NCBI GenBank assembly: GCA_946699065.1
Contig: CAMPDV010000013.1
Span: forward strand, 1,695,727 to 1,759,726
Length of the DNA: 64,000 nt
Source: Loxodes magnus
Taxonomy: Eukaryota; Ciliophora; Karyorelictea; Loxodida; Loxodidae
Direction of reading: 5' to 3'
Positions 51,603 through 63,184 of this stretch are shown piece by piece. Each line of letters begins with the position of its first letter. The first letter of the stretch is position 1. Both the position numbers and the translations under genes were made by a program. The notes beneath the pieces were generated by a model. That model made no database searches. It was not told where the DNA came from and saw only the letters and a list, made by a program, of their open reading frames with translations.

Positions 51603-52022
51603 AACTGGTTGATCCTGTATTTAGTTAGATACTTATCTCTTAGATTAAGTCATTAAGTATAAATGTTAGTATTTAATTGTGGAACTGTGAATGAATCATT
51701 AACCAGTGATAATTTATTTGATAGTATACTAGATACGTAGTCATAGAAATCTAGAACGAACAAATAACTGGAAGATGTTTTTTAGATATCTTACAAATGT
51801 AATAATAATACACAAAGACTATGTTGAGAAGTATGGTAGATCATTAAAATTTCTACCCTATCAACTTTCAATGGCAGAATATTGGATTATTAGAGCAGTA
51901 ACGAGTTACGGAGAATTATGGTTCAATTCGGAAAAGAAGCTTGAAAGATGGCTACTAATCTAAGTATGGAAGCAGGCGTAAAAATTACCTAATCATGACA
52001 CCGAGCTTATCTTAAGGATTAA
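51603..52022 (+). pseudogene. Degenerate 5' fragment of 18S (SSU) rRNA
   Basis: The sequence begins 'aactggttgatcctg', the near-universal start of eukaryotic 18S rRNA. It then follows the 18S order: 'attaagtcattaagtataaa', 'gtggaactgtgaatgaatca', 'gataatttatttgatagta', 'aactttcaatggcag', 'gcagtaacgagttacggaga', 'attatggttcaattcggaaa', 'gaaagatggctactaatcta', 'gaagcaggcgtaaaaattac' and 'ctaatcatgacacc'. This covers roughly the first 420 positions. Most differences from the canonical sequence are G to A or C to T. Highly conserved helices are broken and the 3' remainder is absent, so it is a pseudogene fragment. A short open frame at 51775-51963 is only a shadow of it. Confidence 0.9.
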
Positions 52023-52029
52023 AGTTATT

Positions 52030-53550
52030 TTATATTGCTAATTTTTTATTTCTTTCTCTAGTAAGTATTCGCTATTATAAAGGAATTTTGGATATTTTTC
52101 GGATTTTCTAGATCTTAGATCATCTCTAAATAAGAATTTAACAAGCTTTTGTTTACGCCTATCATTTTTTTAAAATTCCATAAATTGCTTAAAATTTATA
52201 AAGTTTTTGATTGAAAGCAAAATGGATTATACTAGACTTATAAATAATATAGAAGTAGTCAGTTGTAAAAATAATAATAGGAGTATTAAGAGTTTTATGT
52301 AATTAATAAGTATTTAATGTTCTATTATTAAATTTCCTATTATTTTAGTTATTTCTATTATAAAATCTGTTAAGACTACTTATCATTAAGATTATATCTT
52401 TTTATTAACTACCTTCATAGAAGTAATAAGCTATATTTTTATTATTTTTAACTACTCATGGTACTCTTAAACTTACTGTTCTTATTAATTTGCTTAATCC
52501 TTATGATTTACACTACTATCAATATAAAGTATTAACTCTTAAATAGCTATTATATATTAAGGTATAGAGAAGAGTATTATTAGTAACCATTAATTAAAGA
52601 TAAGAACATTGAAATAATTTAGCTTCTAATTAACTAATACTTATTTAATTAGCTTCTAATTTAGTTTCTAATTCCTTCTTTATGGTTATGTTTCATTAAA
52701 GTCTATTAGGTATATTTTAGTGATTGGCATTGCTTAGCACTGTCTGTATTTTAATCTTTATTAGTGTCTTAACTTTAAATTAGGATTTCCTTGATTGCTA
52801 TTTTTAAGTTATAGGAAACTAAGCTTAAGCTTAAGCCTAAGCTGCCAATGTTAATAATAGTGGCTGATTGTATTTCTGATCTGTTGCTTATAAATAAATA
52901 GTACTTTTATGTAAGATTAGCTTATAGAATTTAAACCTACTATCAAATGAAGCACATGCAAGTTGTTTTACTAGCTATATATAATAGACAATAGTAGACT
53001 ATATAATCATATATAGCAGCTTAGCTTTTGATAGTAGTGACAGTGCTATAGAATGCAGATAGTTAAAGATAGAAGGAAGAAGAATAATAGATATAGATAT
53101 TTAAATGATAAATAACTTTAATAGCCTAGAAATACTCTTATTAATCTAGTCACTCTTATCATCTACTTCCTACTTTACCTTATAATTCTAATATACTCTT
53201 AATTCATATTTAAAGGGTATTATTGCTACAATACAGCCCCAGTTCACTACTAACATATCCACGCTTATTCTAGCAAGAAACTTCTGTAATATATGAATAA
53301 GAAAGAGAGATAATAGAGTTTTGTAATGAAGCTTTAAATAAGATTATCATAAACACTTCATTACTAAAATAGCCAAACTATAAATCTAAGCTAATCAATA
53401 CAGCTATTACTTTAGAATTGCAACTAAATGCTCAAGAGTATATATTTACTCTACTAAAGCTATTAGAGAATATTAGAAACTAATAAGAATGCGAGACTTT
53501 AGTACTAAGAAAAGCTTTCTTAATCTAAGTGAATACAGTTTATAAATTGA
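52030..53550. other. AT-rich region, nothing recognised
   Basis: The remaining 18S sequence (e.g. the CAGCAGCCGCGG region) was looked for and is not visible. No coding motif is found. Confidence 0.4.
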
Positions 53551-54199
53551 ATAGCATGAAGTTATAAGCAAAAAATAATAATTAGCTAATACATATAATA
53601 GCTAAAAAAATATTTATACTCAATTAAGTTTAGCAATAATAGAAGGAATCTCAGAATACTTTGTGTTGCTGTGGAATAGCTTGGCATTATACCTTGAGAA
53701 GAAAATATAAAATTCAGAAATAAAAGATTTAAATACTATTCCTGAACTAAGTTAGAACTCTCTATGATTGGCATCTCTTAAGCAAAATAAACATAACATA
53801 TAAGCAAAATTAAAAACTAAGAATATCTTATCAGACCTAAAAGATCTTAAGAGATAATTTACTAAAGATATTAAACTAAAGATTATTAAATCTCTTTATT
53901 AAAACAATAAACAGAAGGATTATCAAGCTTAAAATAAGCAGCAGGGAATTAAAATTAGGAAAAACTACTGATATAAAGGTTACTATCCTTAGTGCTATCT
54001 TAAAAATAAAGAAGTTTAATTTTAAAAGTTAAATAAAATAGCTGAAATAATAGTTTAATTAACTTAGCTTCTAAAATTAAGCATATATCAATAGAGTAGA
54101 ATGTATAGCAGTTACTGGGCTATAATAAAAATAATTAAATAAAAGAGTTTTTAGGATTATTTGCTAAATAAGCTATAACTACTACCTAAGAGCAAAAAA

Positions 54200-54700
54200 T
54201 TGATTTATAAATTTCTATCTAAGAATTGAAATTAAATTTTAAATGCTAAGGTTATAAAGATGAGCTAAGATGGTTTTATGATATTAAGTTAGCTAGGATA
54301 TTTAAATATTGTTGGGTAATAATTCCTCGAAGAAAAAAATATAAAAGAGGAGCTTCCAAAATGAATTATGGTTTATTTGAGGTTATTTAGTAAACTATTA
54401 CTTATAAAGGAGATGAAAAAGAAGCTTATTTAATTAAAGAAAAAGGAAACTATACTTAAAATTAGACACAGAAATGTTTAAATGTAATAAAGGGATCTCA
54501 AAAGAATGAAAGTTATCGTATTAAGTTGATCTTTTAAGGTAAGAAAAGATTAATAGTTATAGAATGAATCAACATTCTTAGAACTATTTATGCAATATTT
54601 AAAGAGATTTTTGAATTCAGTAATTTACAAAAAGATATCCCAATTTTATAATTTAATTCTGGATCTTTTTACTTAAATCAAATCTAAAATTAAAGTACTT
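54200..54700 (+). CDS. Unassigned coding-like stretch
   Basis: The plus frame reads YKDELRWFYDIKLARIFKYC, then WVIIPRRKKYKRGASKMNYG, LFEVIQQTITYKGDEKEAYL, IKEKGNYTQNQ, and near 54520-54590 GKKRLIVIEWINILRTIYAI. Residue use is protein-like, with a basic patch and alternating hydrophobics suggestive of beta-strands. A PH-like fold is possible, but I cannot support an assignment. Ends are not defined. Confidence 0.35.
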
Positions 54701-55264
54701 GTGTTTGTTCTTGGCACTATTTAACTAGACTTCTATTGAATGCTAAAATTTTTAATTCTTATTTATTAATTCCTTTTCTCACTCCTGTTATCTTTAAAAT
54801 TATCTTATCGATATATAAGATTTTCTTTTTTTAATCTGCTTGGTACTCTGGCTTGTACTTATTCCTCTTTTTTGTAGTATAATTTCTATGGTCAAACTAT
54901 TTAAGCTAATTATTAAAGATTCGCTTTTTTATTAAATTATCTTGGTAATTATCAGCTGCTTTGTTTCTAATATAATAGCAAAAGCTGAGCCTTCAATTTA
55001 CTCTATCTAATTTTAATTACTCTATCATAAGTAACTTAAATAGTATAGTAACCTTAACGCTTATTTATATTGATGAAAACGTTATATCATGCTGTTATTA
55101 GTCTCTTTTTAAATGCTTTGACCAACATATTAATCTAACCATTAGTAAATAAGCTTGCTTAACCTTTCAAATCTCTGTCTATTAAGCCTTATGCTTATAT
55201 TATCTAAGCTTTTTCTTCTTAGACGAATACAAGTATTTAGCATCAATCTTGTCTTTCAGACTAT

Positions 55265-55870
55265 AATAAGCTTTTGCAAAAAAGGAACTAACTTTTATAG
55301 GAAAATAGACTGAGTGATGCTAAATGTCTTTTACTTACTAAAATGCAGAATAAGCCTGTTTTGCTAAAATGTAGCCTTTGAAGTATGCTAGATAAAGTAA
55401 AATAACTAAAGAAAAGGTTGTATTATAATGAATGCAGGGAACTGAGGTAATATTAGAGCATGACTAATGAGAGGTTTTAGTTGAGTTCTTAGTTTGAGTA
55501 TTAAGTTAGCTTTGTTATGTAATTAATTGAATCAGCTGGCTTTTTCATTTAGTTTTATATATATTGTAGGCATTTTTTGAATCTTCAACTTTAATTTTAA
55601 AGCTAAAATTAGAGCAAAGTAAATAATAGAAGGCATTTATTTATAGCCAGAGCTTATTAAATCAGGGTGACAAAAAAATAAATCTTGAGAAGCAAGAAAG
55701 GAAAGATTATTAGAGAAGCTAGTAGCATTTTAGAGAAAATAGCTTAGAATAAAAGACTCAGTGAAAAAAGAAATGGTTATTGCTAAACCTAATAATCTTA
55801 AAAATAAAAAGCATAAATAAGATAAAAAGGAAATACTTAAGATTAAGAAAGGAAATATGTAAACTAAAAA
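55265..55870 (+). CDS. Unassigned coiled-coil-like coding stretch
   Basis: The plus frame reads KRNQLLQENRLSDAKCLLLT, KMQNKPVLLKCSLWSMLDKV and KQLKKRLYYNECRELRQ, followed by Lys/Gln-rich helices to about 55870. The heptad-like Leu spacing suggests a coiled coil. It may belong to the same gene as 54.2-54.7 kb, but the connecting sequence is AT-rich and ambiguous. Confidence 0.3.
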
Positions 55871-56899
55871 AGAAGTAACTTGAACAGAAGACTTCATAAG
55901 TTATTTTAATTATGAGAGGTCAATAATAAGTTAATAGCCATTTAGAAGAAAACAAATTTAAAGGAATAAAATATATTTAAATAGAGAACCCTTAAGAACA
56001 AGATACAATTAGAGCTAATTTTGATATTTTTATGAAAACTTGATAAAATGTATAGAAAATAGAAAATAGCTTAATTAGCATGTTATCTTTAGACACTAAG
56101 ATGATAAGAATCTAAAAGAAAAGTTAACGGAATTTCAAATATTGTTTGAACTTAAAGATTAAGCTTTCAAACTTTTAGATTTTTATTTAAAAAGAACAAA
56201 ATTAAGAGGGATCAGTAAAACTTTAGTAACTATAAGCTAGTTAGGTTTAAGATAGATTTATATTATAATTTGACTATCTTAAAGATGTTATAACTACATT
56301 CGTGATTAACGTTTAAAATCTAATTAAAGGCCTAAAGATTAAGTATAATAAGTAATATTAGCTTAATATCTTATTTACTTTTGATTCATATGAGGTAAAA
56401 ATTATAAAATGAGGTACATAAATTTATAAATTATTTAGCTTAAAAAATAGTAATTCTAGCTTTCATTCTGATAGAAGACAAAAAATTCTAAGTTTAAACA
56501 ATCAACTAAGAGGACTCTAAAACTACAAAAAAGAGAATTACTCTAATAAATGTTCTACTATCTTCACTTAAAGAATAAATAAGAGCAAATTTTTTTAAAT
56601 GAGCTTCTGCTTTATACTGAAAAGAAACTTAATCTACTCATATTTAATACACTTTAGAACGAAAAAATACAAGTCATAGAGTTCAAGTAGAAAAGATTTG
56701 CCAAATAGGTGATTTTCTTATAGACAATTTATAAAAAATCAGTCTTTTAGTAATTAATAAAGTTAATCAGGCAAAAAATCAAGCTCTTGGAAAAAAGAAA
56801 CATCTTAAAGATTGCCTTCAGAAATAAGTAATAGATTAAAATATATAAAAAACTAAGTGCTACAAGTATTCTGTTGAGGTATTATACTAGAAAATTAAG

Positions 56900-57480
56900 A
56901 CAGTCAGTTAAAAATATTTTTAGGATGGTAAGCAATTAAAATTTAAGGTTTAGAAAAAAATTTATTATCTTAAAACATTAAAATTTAAATGATTACAGAA
57001 GAAGAAAAATTACAGCTTCAAAATCCTATTAAGATAAGATAATTTAGTTGTTAAAAAGGTAAAATTTAGCATTAAACATGAACAAACAATAAAAGTAAAA
57101 ATCCCATTTGAACAGAACAACTTTAATATGAATTGGTCCGAAAGATAAACTCATTAATTAGAAAGAAAATTGCTTTGGAATAAATTTAAGAAAAACCATG
57201 CTGGTTTATTAAGTTTTTTGTCAATAAACTTTAGACATATCGGACATACTTTAAAGTAGTTAAAAATCAATTATTAAGTTTAGTTTGTTGCTTAAGACAC
57301 ACAAAGCATTACAATTAATTAAAAATGAAAAATATAAACGAGCTATATAAGTTAAGTGTAGAATAGATTCAAAAAAAACAATAAATGTAATAGGAGAATT
57401 GGAACACCTAAACTGAATAGAAAAAAGAAAAAGCCAAGAAAAATAAATCACTTAAAGAAGAAAATTTAAAAGGATAAGAA
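56900..57480 (+). CDS. Unassigned basic coding-like stretch
   Basis: The plus frame contains IKHEQTIKVKIPFEQNNFNM, NWSERQTHQLERKLLWNKFK and FLSINFRHIGHTLKQLKINY, then a strongly basic segment RRIGTPKLNRKKKKPRKINH (near 57385-57440). A nucleic-acid-binding role is conceivable from the charge alone. No family is recognised. Confidence 0.3.
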
Positions 57481-58137
57481 AAGCTGGAAATTATTCGTTG
57501 CATATCTAAAATTACAAATTAATCTAAAGTTACTTTGCAGATTTTTTTATATCATAAGCTATTATACAAGAATTTCTGTGAATATAAGTAGCCATCATAA
57601 AGAATAAACAGCTAACACAAATTGAATCTCATAAAATAAAACTTGATGGGTGAAATTAAGAGTAAAGACCTACTAGAGGCAAAAAGATTTTTATATTTTT
57701 ACAAAAAATGAAGAATATGAAAGATCTAATCATTGAATAAAACTGAAAATTATTGAATAAGGACATAAAATAAGAAAATAATTGGCTAAGAGCTAGTAAT
57801 GATGAAAGAATAAGAAAAATAATGATATAATATGTTAGAATGCTTTAACTATTTAAAAATAAACTTAATAAGTATCGAGATACAGAACAAAAAGGGTATT
57901 TTTGAAATTTTTGTGTGTATTTATTTTAATATTATGTAAAATATATAAATAGTATAAAAAGGTATCAATTTATTTATATATATGAATTAATATTGAAGAT
58001 ATAAGCTTCATGTTTTGAAATTTATTTTAAATGATAAGTTTAAAAATAAATTTAAAATTTGGCGCTCTTTTATATATAAAATAAATATAAAGGGAGAATA
58101 ATAAAAAGAGAATTGTTATAAATAAATAAATTTGATT

Positions 58138-58178
58138 ATAGAGCGCGTAGCACTCTCGTTGGTGCGCAGCTCTTTAAA
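58138..58178 (-). repeat. Conserved terminal hairpin, copy 2 (inverted)
   Basis: On the minus strand, 'aaagagctgcgcaccaacga gagtgctacgcgctctataat' matches 41664-41704 almost base for base. The fold has stems GAGC/GCTC, GC/GC and GCAC/GTGC around an 8-nt loop. It is in opposite orientation to the 41.7-kb copy, 16.4 kb away. Confidence 0.65.
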
Positions 58179-58185
58179 AAAAAAA

Positions 58186-58325
58186 ATTTCATACTGACAA
58201 GAATGTTTCTTACTGATAAAATTATCAGATACTGATAAACCTTGTTCAATACTGGTATAATTATTCAGTACTGATAAAAATGTTCAATACTGATATAATT
58301 TTAGAATACTCGTAATCTTTAATAC
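58186..58325. repeat. Short tandem repeat of 'atactgataaaa'-type units
   Basis: About six imperfect units of roughly 20-22 bp share the core 'tactgataaaattattcag' (e.g. near 58208, 58229, 58250, 58268, 58288). The repeat sits between the hairpin and the GC-richer island. Confidence 0.7.
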
Positions 58326-58625
58326 TTGCTGGAGGTCCAAGGACATGGCAGGATTGTGTCTCATTGCATCACCAAACCAGAGGGCATGTGTCAATTATGG
58401 GTACTTAAATTTCCCACCTCTGATGAAGCTCGCAATATTATTTCTTTTTCGTTCCAGAATTAAAAATAAACCAAGTCAAGCCAACGTCGAAGGTCTAAGA
58501 ATCTTATTTCTCGAGGCCAAACCAAAGCAGAGGAAGACATAAAGTCGATTATGGGTACTTAACTTCCCATACCTCTGATGAAGATGACCTTGTTGTTCAC
58601 CTTCGAACAACTATGGCGGTTTTAA
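58325..58625. repeat. GC-richer island with an internal ~60-bp duplication
   Basis: Two copies of a block around 'attatgggtacttaaatttc' followed by 'cctctgatgaag' occur near 58394-58428 and 58548-58585, each preceded by 'ccaaacca' and an A/G-rich stretch. The island differs strongly in composition from its flanks. A 65-codon plus frame is present (58345-58542) but has no recognisable content. It may be the body of the element whose end is the 58.14-kb hairpin. Confidence 0.5.
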
Positions 58626-59111
58626 AAATAATATAATAAAATTATAACAAGAGGCATGTAAACTTTCTAAAATGAAATATTAATTATAAAAGTGCTGCGC
58701 GTAAAAGAAGTGCTAATAATTTTTATTTATTTCACTTTTTTTATCTTTTTGTATGTAAGTCTTTAATATATTATCATTATGTAAGCAATTTTATTTTTTT
58801 AGGATATTTTTTATTTTTTTTCTTAATTAAAATATTTTCAGAGATTATTATTTCATTTCTAGTTAAAATCTTTTATTATTTACATTTACATGTTAGTTTT
58901 ATTTATATAGCTATTTTTTAATTTTTAATTTTTTTTAATTCAAAATACTAAATTATTTAAAATAACATTTAAGTGTTTAAATTCTATCTTAAAAATTTAA
59001 TTTTTAATTTTTTTATGTTAAATCTTTTTTTTAAATAATAAAAATATTTTATCAATTTTTATTTCAATATAATTAGTTTCTATATACTAAATTGTTTTTT
59101 AATATTTATAA

Positions 59112-61479
59112 ATGGATAACAATCAGTGTCCAAACTGTAAAAAGCAATTCGATTTAGACGAGAGAGTATCTAAGCAAATACCTTGCGGCTGCATTTCATG
59201 TTTAAATTGTCTTAAAACAGTATACTAATTTTATTAAGAAATCAAATGCAAAGTGCATAACTAAGTCTTTAACATTAATCCTGAAGTGTTGCGAGGATAA
59301 TTAGTTTAATTACAAGTCCAGTAAGAAGTACCGCAGCAATAAGAAACAATAATTGATCAAATGTAAATCATTGAGTTGTTTAAGTGGATAAAAGACTATC
59401 AAGGCAAGAATTAGAAAGAATATAATAAGATAAAGGAAGTTATTTAGAACGTTGCTTAATTTATGCATAATATCTAGGCTCTATCGTTTCGTCAGTTATT
59501 GAAGATTTTATTAGAATAGTTTGCTAGTAATAGCAGTAAAGTTTAAAATTTATTGAATCGTTTAACTGAGCTTCAAGCAGCAAATCAGTTGCAATAAGAT
59601 TAAGCATAAAGAACAGGTTAGTAATAAGAAAATTAAAACCAAATTGGTCAAGTCTAAGAATAGTTTTAGTAAATCCTGCGAGAGTTAGATGAGTTAAAGA
59701 AAGAACAGAACTAACAATTAGACATTTCATTTCTAAGAAATAATATATAGGCATGCATGTTCAATTTTTTCACATATTTAACTGAGAATACATAAGATCA
59801 GTAATTAACGTTGAATAAAGCAGAGTAATCAGCCTAAAAGTTTTTCAAGAAATTTAAGTTTGCAAAAGGACTTATTTAGTAATAAATTCCTGTTATGTAA
59901 TAAAAAAGTAAGGTAAAACCTTAAAATACCGAGCTTCAAATTAAATAAGAGAGTTAGTTTATCCCTTAATAATAATAAGATCAAATAATTACTTAAAAAT
60001 AAAGACAAGATATCGTGCAAGCTAAAGAATATACAATCAAGTTAGATATAGAGCAGAAGTAAAGATAAATCATCGACGCCAGATCTTTAGTATCAGCAAT
60101 GGAATAAAAGTTTAAAAATCTTTCAAATAATTACAAATTCGATAACCGAGTAATCTAAGTTTGCTAATAGTAAGCAAACTTAATTATGCCTATTATTCCA
60201 AGTCCCCCTAAACAATTTCTTAATAACTAACTATTTTTCAGCAATTAGAACTTCTCAATCACCGACCTATCTAATGCTGATTTATCAGATAACACCTTCA
60301 CAAATTGTAATTTCTCCAACTCAAACCTAACATCAACCAACTTTCGTAACACCAAGTTCATCAACTGCGACCTCTCAAACGCTAACCTCTCATCAATCAT
60401 AACTGAATACCCACACATATACACTGGACACTCCGACTCAGTCACCTCCGTGGCCATCTCTTCAGATGCCAATTTAATAGTTTCTGGATCTGATGACAAT
60501 ACTCTTCGACTCTACAACATAGCCACAGGTACCTGTAAGACCATGAGTGGTCACACCAATTCTGTAGATCTGTGGCTATATCCAGTGATTCAGAGTTCAT
60601 CGTATCGGGAAGTGATGACACTACTCTTAGACTATACAACGTCAAGACAGGTACCTGTAAGACCATGAGTGGTCACACTAGTTCTGTATGATCTGTGGCT
60701 GTATCCAGTGATTCAGAGTTCATCGTATCGGGAAGTACTGATGAGACGGTGAGACTATGGGACGTCAAGACAGGTACCTGTAAGACCATGAGTGGTCACA
60801 CCAATTCTGTAAGATCTGTGGCTATATCCAGTGATTCAGAGTTCATCGTATCGGGAAGTGCATGATTATACGGTGAGACTATGGGACGTCAAGACAGTTA
60901 CCTGTAAGACCATGAGTGGTCACACTAATTGTGTATCATGCTGTGGCTATATCTAGTGATTCCACTTACATCATATCTGGATCTTCTGACAAAACTATTC
61001 GTTTATGGAATTCAAGAACTTAATAATGTACCAAGGTCTTATCGGGACATACCTCTGATTCTGTCTTATCGGTAATATTCTCAAGTAACAACAAGTATAT
61101 CTTATCTGGATCTAAGGACAAGTCAATAAGAATATGAAATATCAATAATGGATAGTGTGAATGTGTACTATAGGGTCATACAGACACTGTGGGTAGTTTA
61201 TCATTATCTAGGGACAACAATTGGTTGGTATCAAGCAATGGAAGTTTCTGATATGATCCAAATAAATCAAGTGATTACAACATCCGAAGATGGAACTTAG
61301 GAAGGATATTGAATGGAGTAGACACTATCAACTAACAACAGGTAAGTTTAAATCTACCAACAATTATTTAGTAGACTGACTGGAACAAAGTATATGATGA
61401 CTATGGCTTAAGATTTTAGAATTGCGTAATGGCTAATATTACAATGAGTGTGGAGGACAAATAGAGATACATCAAGTGA
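59112..61479 (+). CDS. RING-like - coiled coil - pentapeptide - WD40 protein with three small frameshifts
   Basis: The ATG at 59112 opens a Cys-rich RING-like finger CPNCKKQF...PCGCISCLNCL...CKVH (59124-59262), in which the usual His after the third Cys is Cys. About 300 residues of Gln-rich coiled coil follow. Pentapeptide repeats (LSNADLSDNTFTNCNFSNSN, 60260-60400) lead into about seven WD40 blades ending at TGA 61477. RING-coiled-coil-WD40 proteins are often E3 ubiquitin ligase scaffolds. Four middle blades are nearly identical 120-bp DNA repeats (60525-60950). Relative to them, one base is missing at about 60566, and one extra base occurs near 60860 and near 60935, so the frame breaks and is not restored by these three changes. 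Trp is TGA at 60688, 61138 and 61250. The rest of the gene is intact, so sequencing error, recent decay or frame correction are all possible. Confidence 0.85.
60525..60950 (+). repeat. Homogeneous tandem WD40 repeat units
   Basis: The 'acctgtaagaccatgagtgg' block recurs at 60532, 60652, 60777 and 60900, with nearly identical sequence between. Outer blades of the same gene are diverged, so the four central units arose by recent duplication or gene conversion. All three indels fall inside this block. Confidence 0.9.
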
Positions 61480-61689
61480 TCTATTCGAATTTAAAATATT
61501 TAAACTATTTAATTTTACATTTAAGAATATTAAAATTGTTAAGTCTTTATGCTAATTAATTATGTTCTTCTTATTATTTTTATTAGTTTAAGTAAAAAAA
61601 AGTTTTAAGATTTATGATTTTTTCTTAAGTCTTTTTTATGAACTGAGTAAGTTTTATTAATAAAGTTTAATTTTAATTTAAAATAAAGT

Positions 61690-62165
61690 GTTAGAGAAAT
61701 TTTAAAATTTTTCAGTGTTAGAAAATTTTTCGAGCTATTTAATAAAGTTAAAAAGCTTTAAATTTAAAAGTGTTATGAAATTTTTTTTTTCAGGAGTATG
61801 TACTAGTCAAAAAATTTTAAATTTTCTAGTCTTAGTAAAATTTTTGAGGTATGTACTGGATTAAAAAAATTTTAAATTTTCCAGTGTCAGAAAAATTTTT
61901 GAAGTAAGTACTAGAGTTAAAAAAATTATTAAATTTTCCAGTGTCAGAAAAATTTTTGAAGTACGTACTAGAGTAAAAATAATTAAATTTTTCCGGCGTT
62001 AGGAAAAATTTTTGAGGTATATGCTCAGCTAAAAAATTCTAAATTTTCAAGTGTTTGAAAAATTTTTGAGTGATGTGCTAGAGATAAAATTTTTTAATTT
62101 TATATTATAGTTTTAGAAAATTTTTTGAGTTGCGTGCTAGCGCAAAATTTTTTTTAAATTTGTTA
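61690..62165. repeat. ~60-bp tandem satellite downstream of the WD40 gene
   Basis: A unit like 'aaattttccagtgtcagaaa aatttttgaagta' plus 'tactagagtaaaaa' recurs about eight times (near 61705, 61770, 61825, 61880, 61935, 61995, 62045 and 62100). Copies diverge mainly at the edges of the array. Confidence 0.8.
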
Positions 62166-62314
62166 TAAAAATTGATTGCGTTTGTTATAATTTTTAAGTT
62201 GCACAATGTAATTTTACGATAGGAAAAATTTAGTGTACTGCATTTGAATGTGCAGCAGATTAATTTTGCATGAGTTAGAAGCATGAAAATGGCGAAAAAC
62301 GTCAAAGCCTTTTT

Positions 62315-62480
62315 TTGCTCAGCGTTTTCCACTATAGGGCTGAGTTGGGACGGAACAAGTTGGGGTATTTCGGGATAAGTAGAAGGTCAGAAAGGAATAA
62401 TTTTTTTTGAGAAAAATTTTCAAAATAAAAAAGGTTTTTGAAAAAAAATGGGAATAAAAAAATTAGTGACTAAAATTTTG
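62315..62480. repeat. Direct duplicate, first copy
   Basis: 'tttttgctcagcgttttcca' ... 'ggacggaacaagttggggta' ... 'cgggataagtagaaggtcag' ... 'gaaaaaaaatgggaataaaa' is repeated in the same order at about 62800-62950. The block lies between the 60-bp and 21-bp arrays. Confidence 0.8.
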
Positions 62481-62494
62481 TATTTTAGTTTTTT

Positions 62495-62692
62495 TTTTGA
62501 ATATTGGTTTTGAATTTTTTTGATTTTGGTTTTGAAGTTTTTTGATTTTGGTTTTGAATCTTTTTGATTTTGGTTTTGAATTTTTTTGATTTTGGTTTTG
62601 GTTTTGAAGTTTTTTGATTTTGGTTTTGAATCTTTTTGATTTTGGTTTTGAATTTTTTTGATTTTGGTTTTGAATTTTTTTGATTTTGGCGC
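62495..62692. repeat. 21-bp tandem array (ttttgattttggttttgaa)
   Basis: About nine units of 'tttttttgattttggttttg aa', with one unit carrying an extra 'ttttgg'. The minus strand reads as K/Q/N-rich peptide repeats, but there is no reason to think it is coding. Confidence 0.9.
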
Positions 62693-62799
62693 ACGATAAA
62701 AATTTTAAGAATTGGGTTTTGGTATTTTTTGATTTTTAGAGCTAAATGAAAGGCGAATAAGAGTAGTTAAAGAATTAAATCGTGAAAATTTTAATTTTG

Positions 62800-62965
62800 T
62801 TTTTTTGCTCAGCTTTTTACACTGCAAGACTTTTTTCGGACGGAACAAACTGGGGCAAATCGGGATAGATAAAGGTCAAAAAGGAACAAATTTTCAAAAA
62901 AAGTTTAAAAATATAAAAGGGTTTTGAGAAAAAATGGGATTAAAAAAGATAAAGGATATAATTTT
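62800..62965. repeat. Direct duplicate, second copy
   Basis: This matches 62315-62480 with 'tttttgctcagctttttaca', 'cggacggaacaaactggggc', 'cgggatagataaaggtca' and 'gagaaaaaatgggattaaaa'. It is followed again by a short 'gattttggttt' tract, so the larger unit of block plus Q-tract was duplicated. Confidence 0.8.
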
Positions 62966-63184
62966 TGATTTTGGTTTCGAAATGTTTTGATTTTGGGTTG
63001 TGATAATTTTTTTGGTTTTTGGGTAATGAAATATTTTGCTTTTTAGAGTTAATAAAAGAAGAATAAAGATCTTGAATAAAAAAAAAGCAAAAAATAATCT
63101 ACAAAGAAGAAATATTTCAAAAATAATGATAAAATAAATAAAATAAAAATATGATAAGAAAAGTAAAAAATTATAATTAAAAAG

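Noticed and set aside
51775..51963. 62-codon plus-strand open frame
   Set aside because: It lies entirely inside the degenerate 18S rRNA fragment and is a by-product of rRNA sequence.
58345..58542. 65-codon plus-strand frame as a gene
   Set aside because: It spans an internal nucleotide duplication in different relative frames, so coding conservation is not supported.
60442..60668. Open frames on both strands over the WD40 repeats
   Set aside because: The minus-strand frames are shadows of the repetitive WD40 coding sequence. The plus-strand one runs in the WD40 frame until the indel at about 60566 and then continues in a wrong frame.
62485..62694. 69-codon K/Q/N-repeat peptide on the minus strand
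   Set aside because: It is a translation of the 21-bp simple tandem array, with no start context or neighbouring coding signal.
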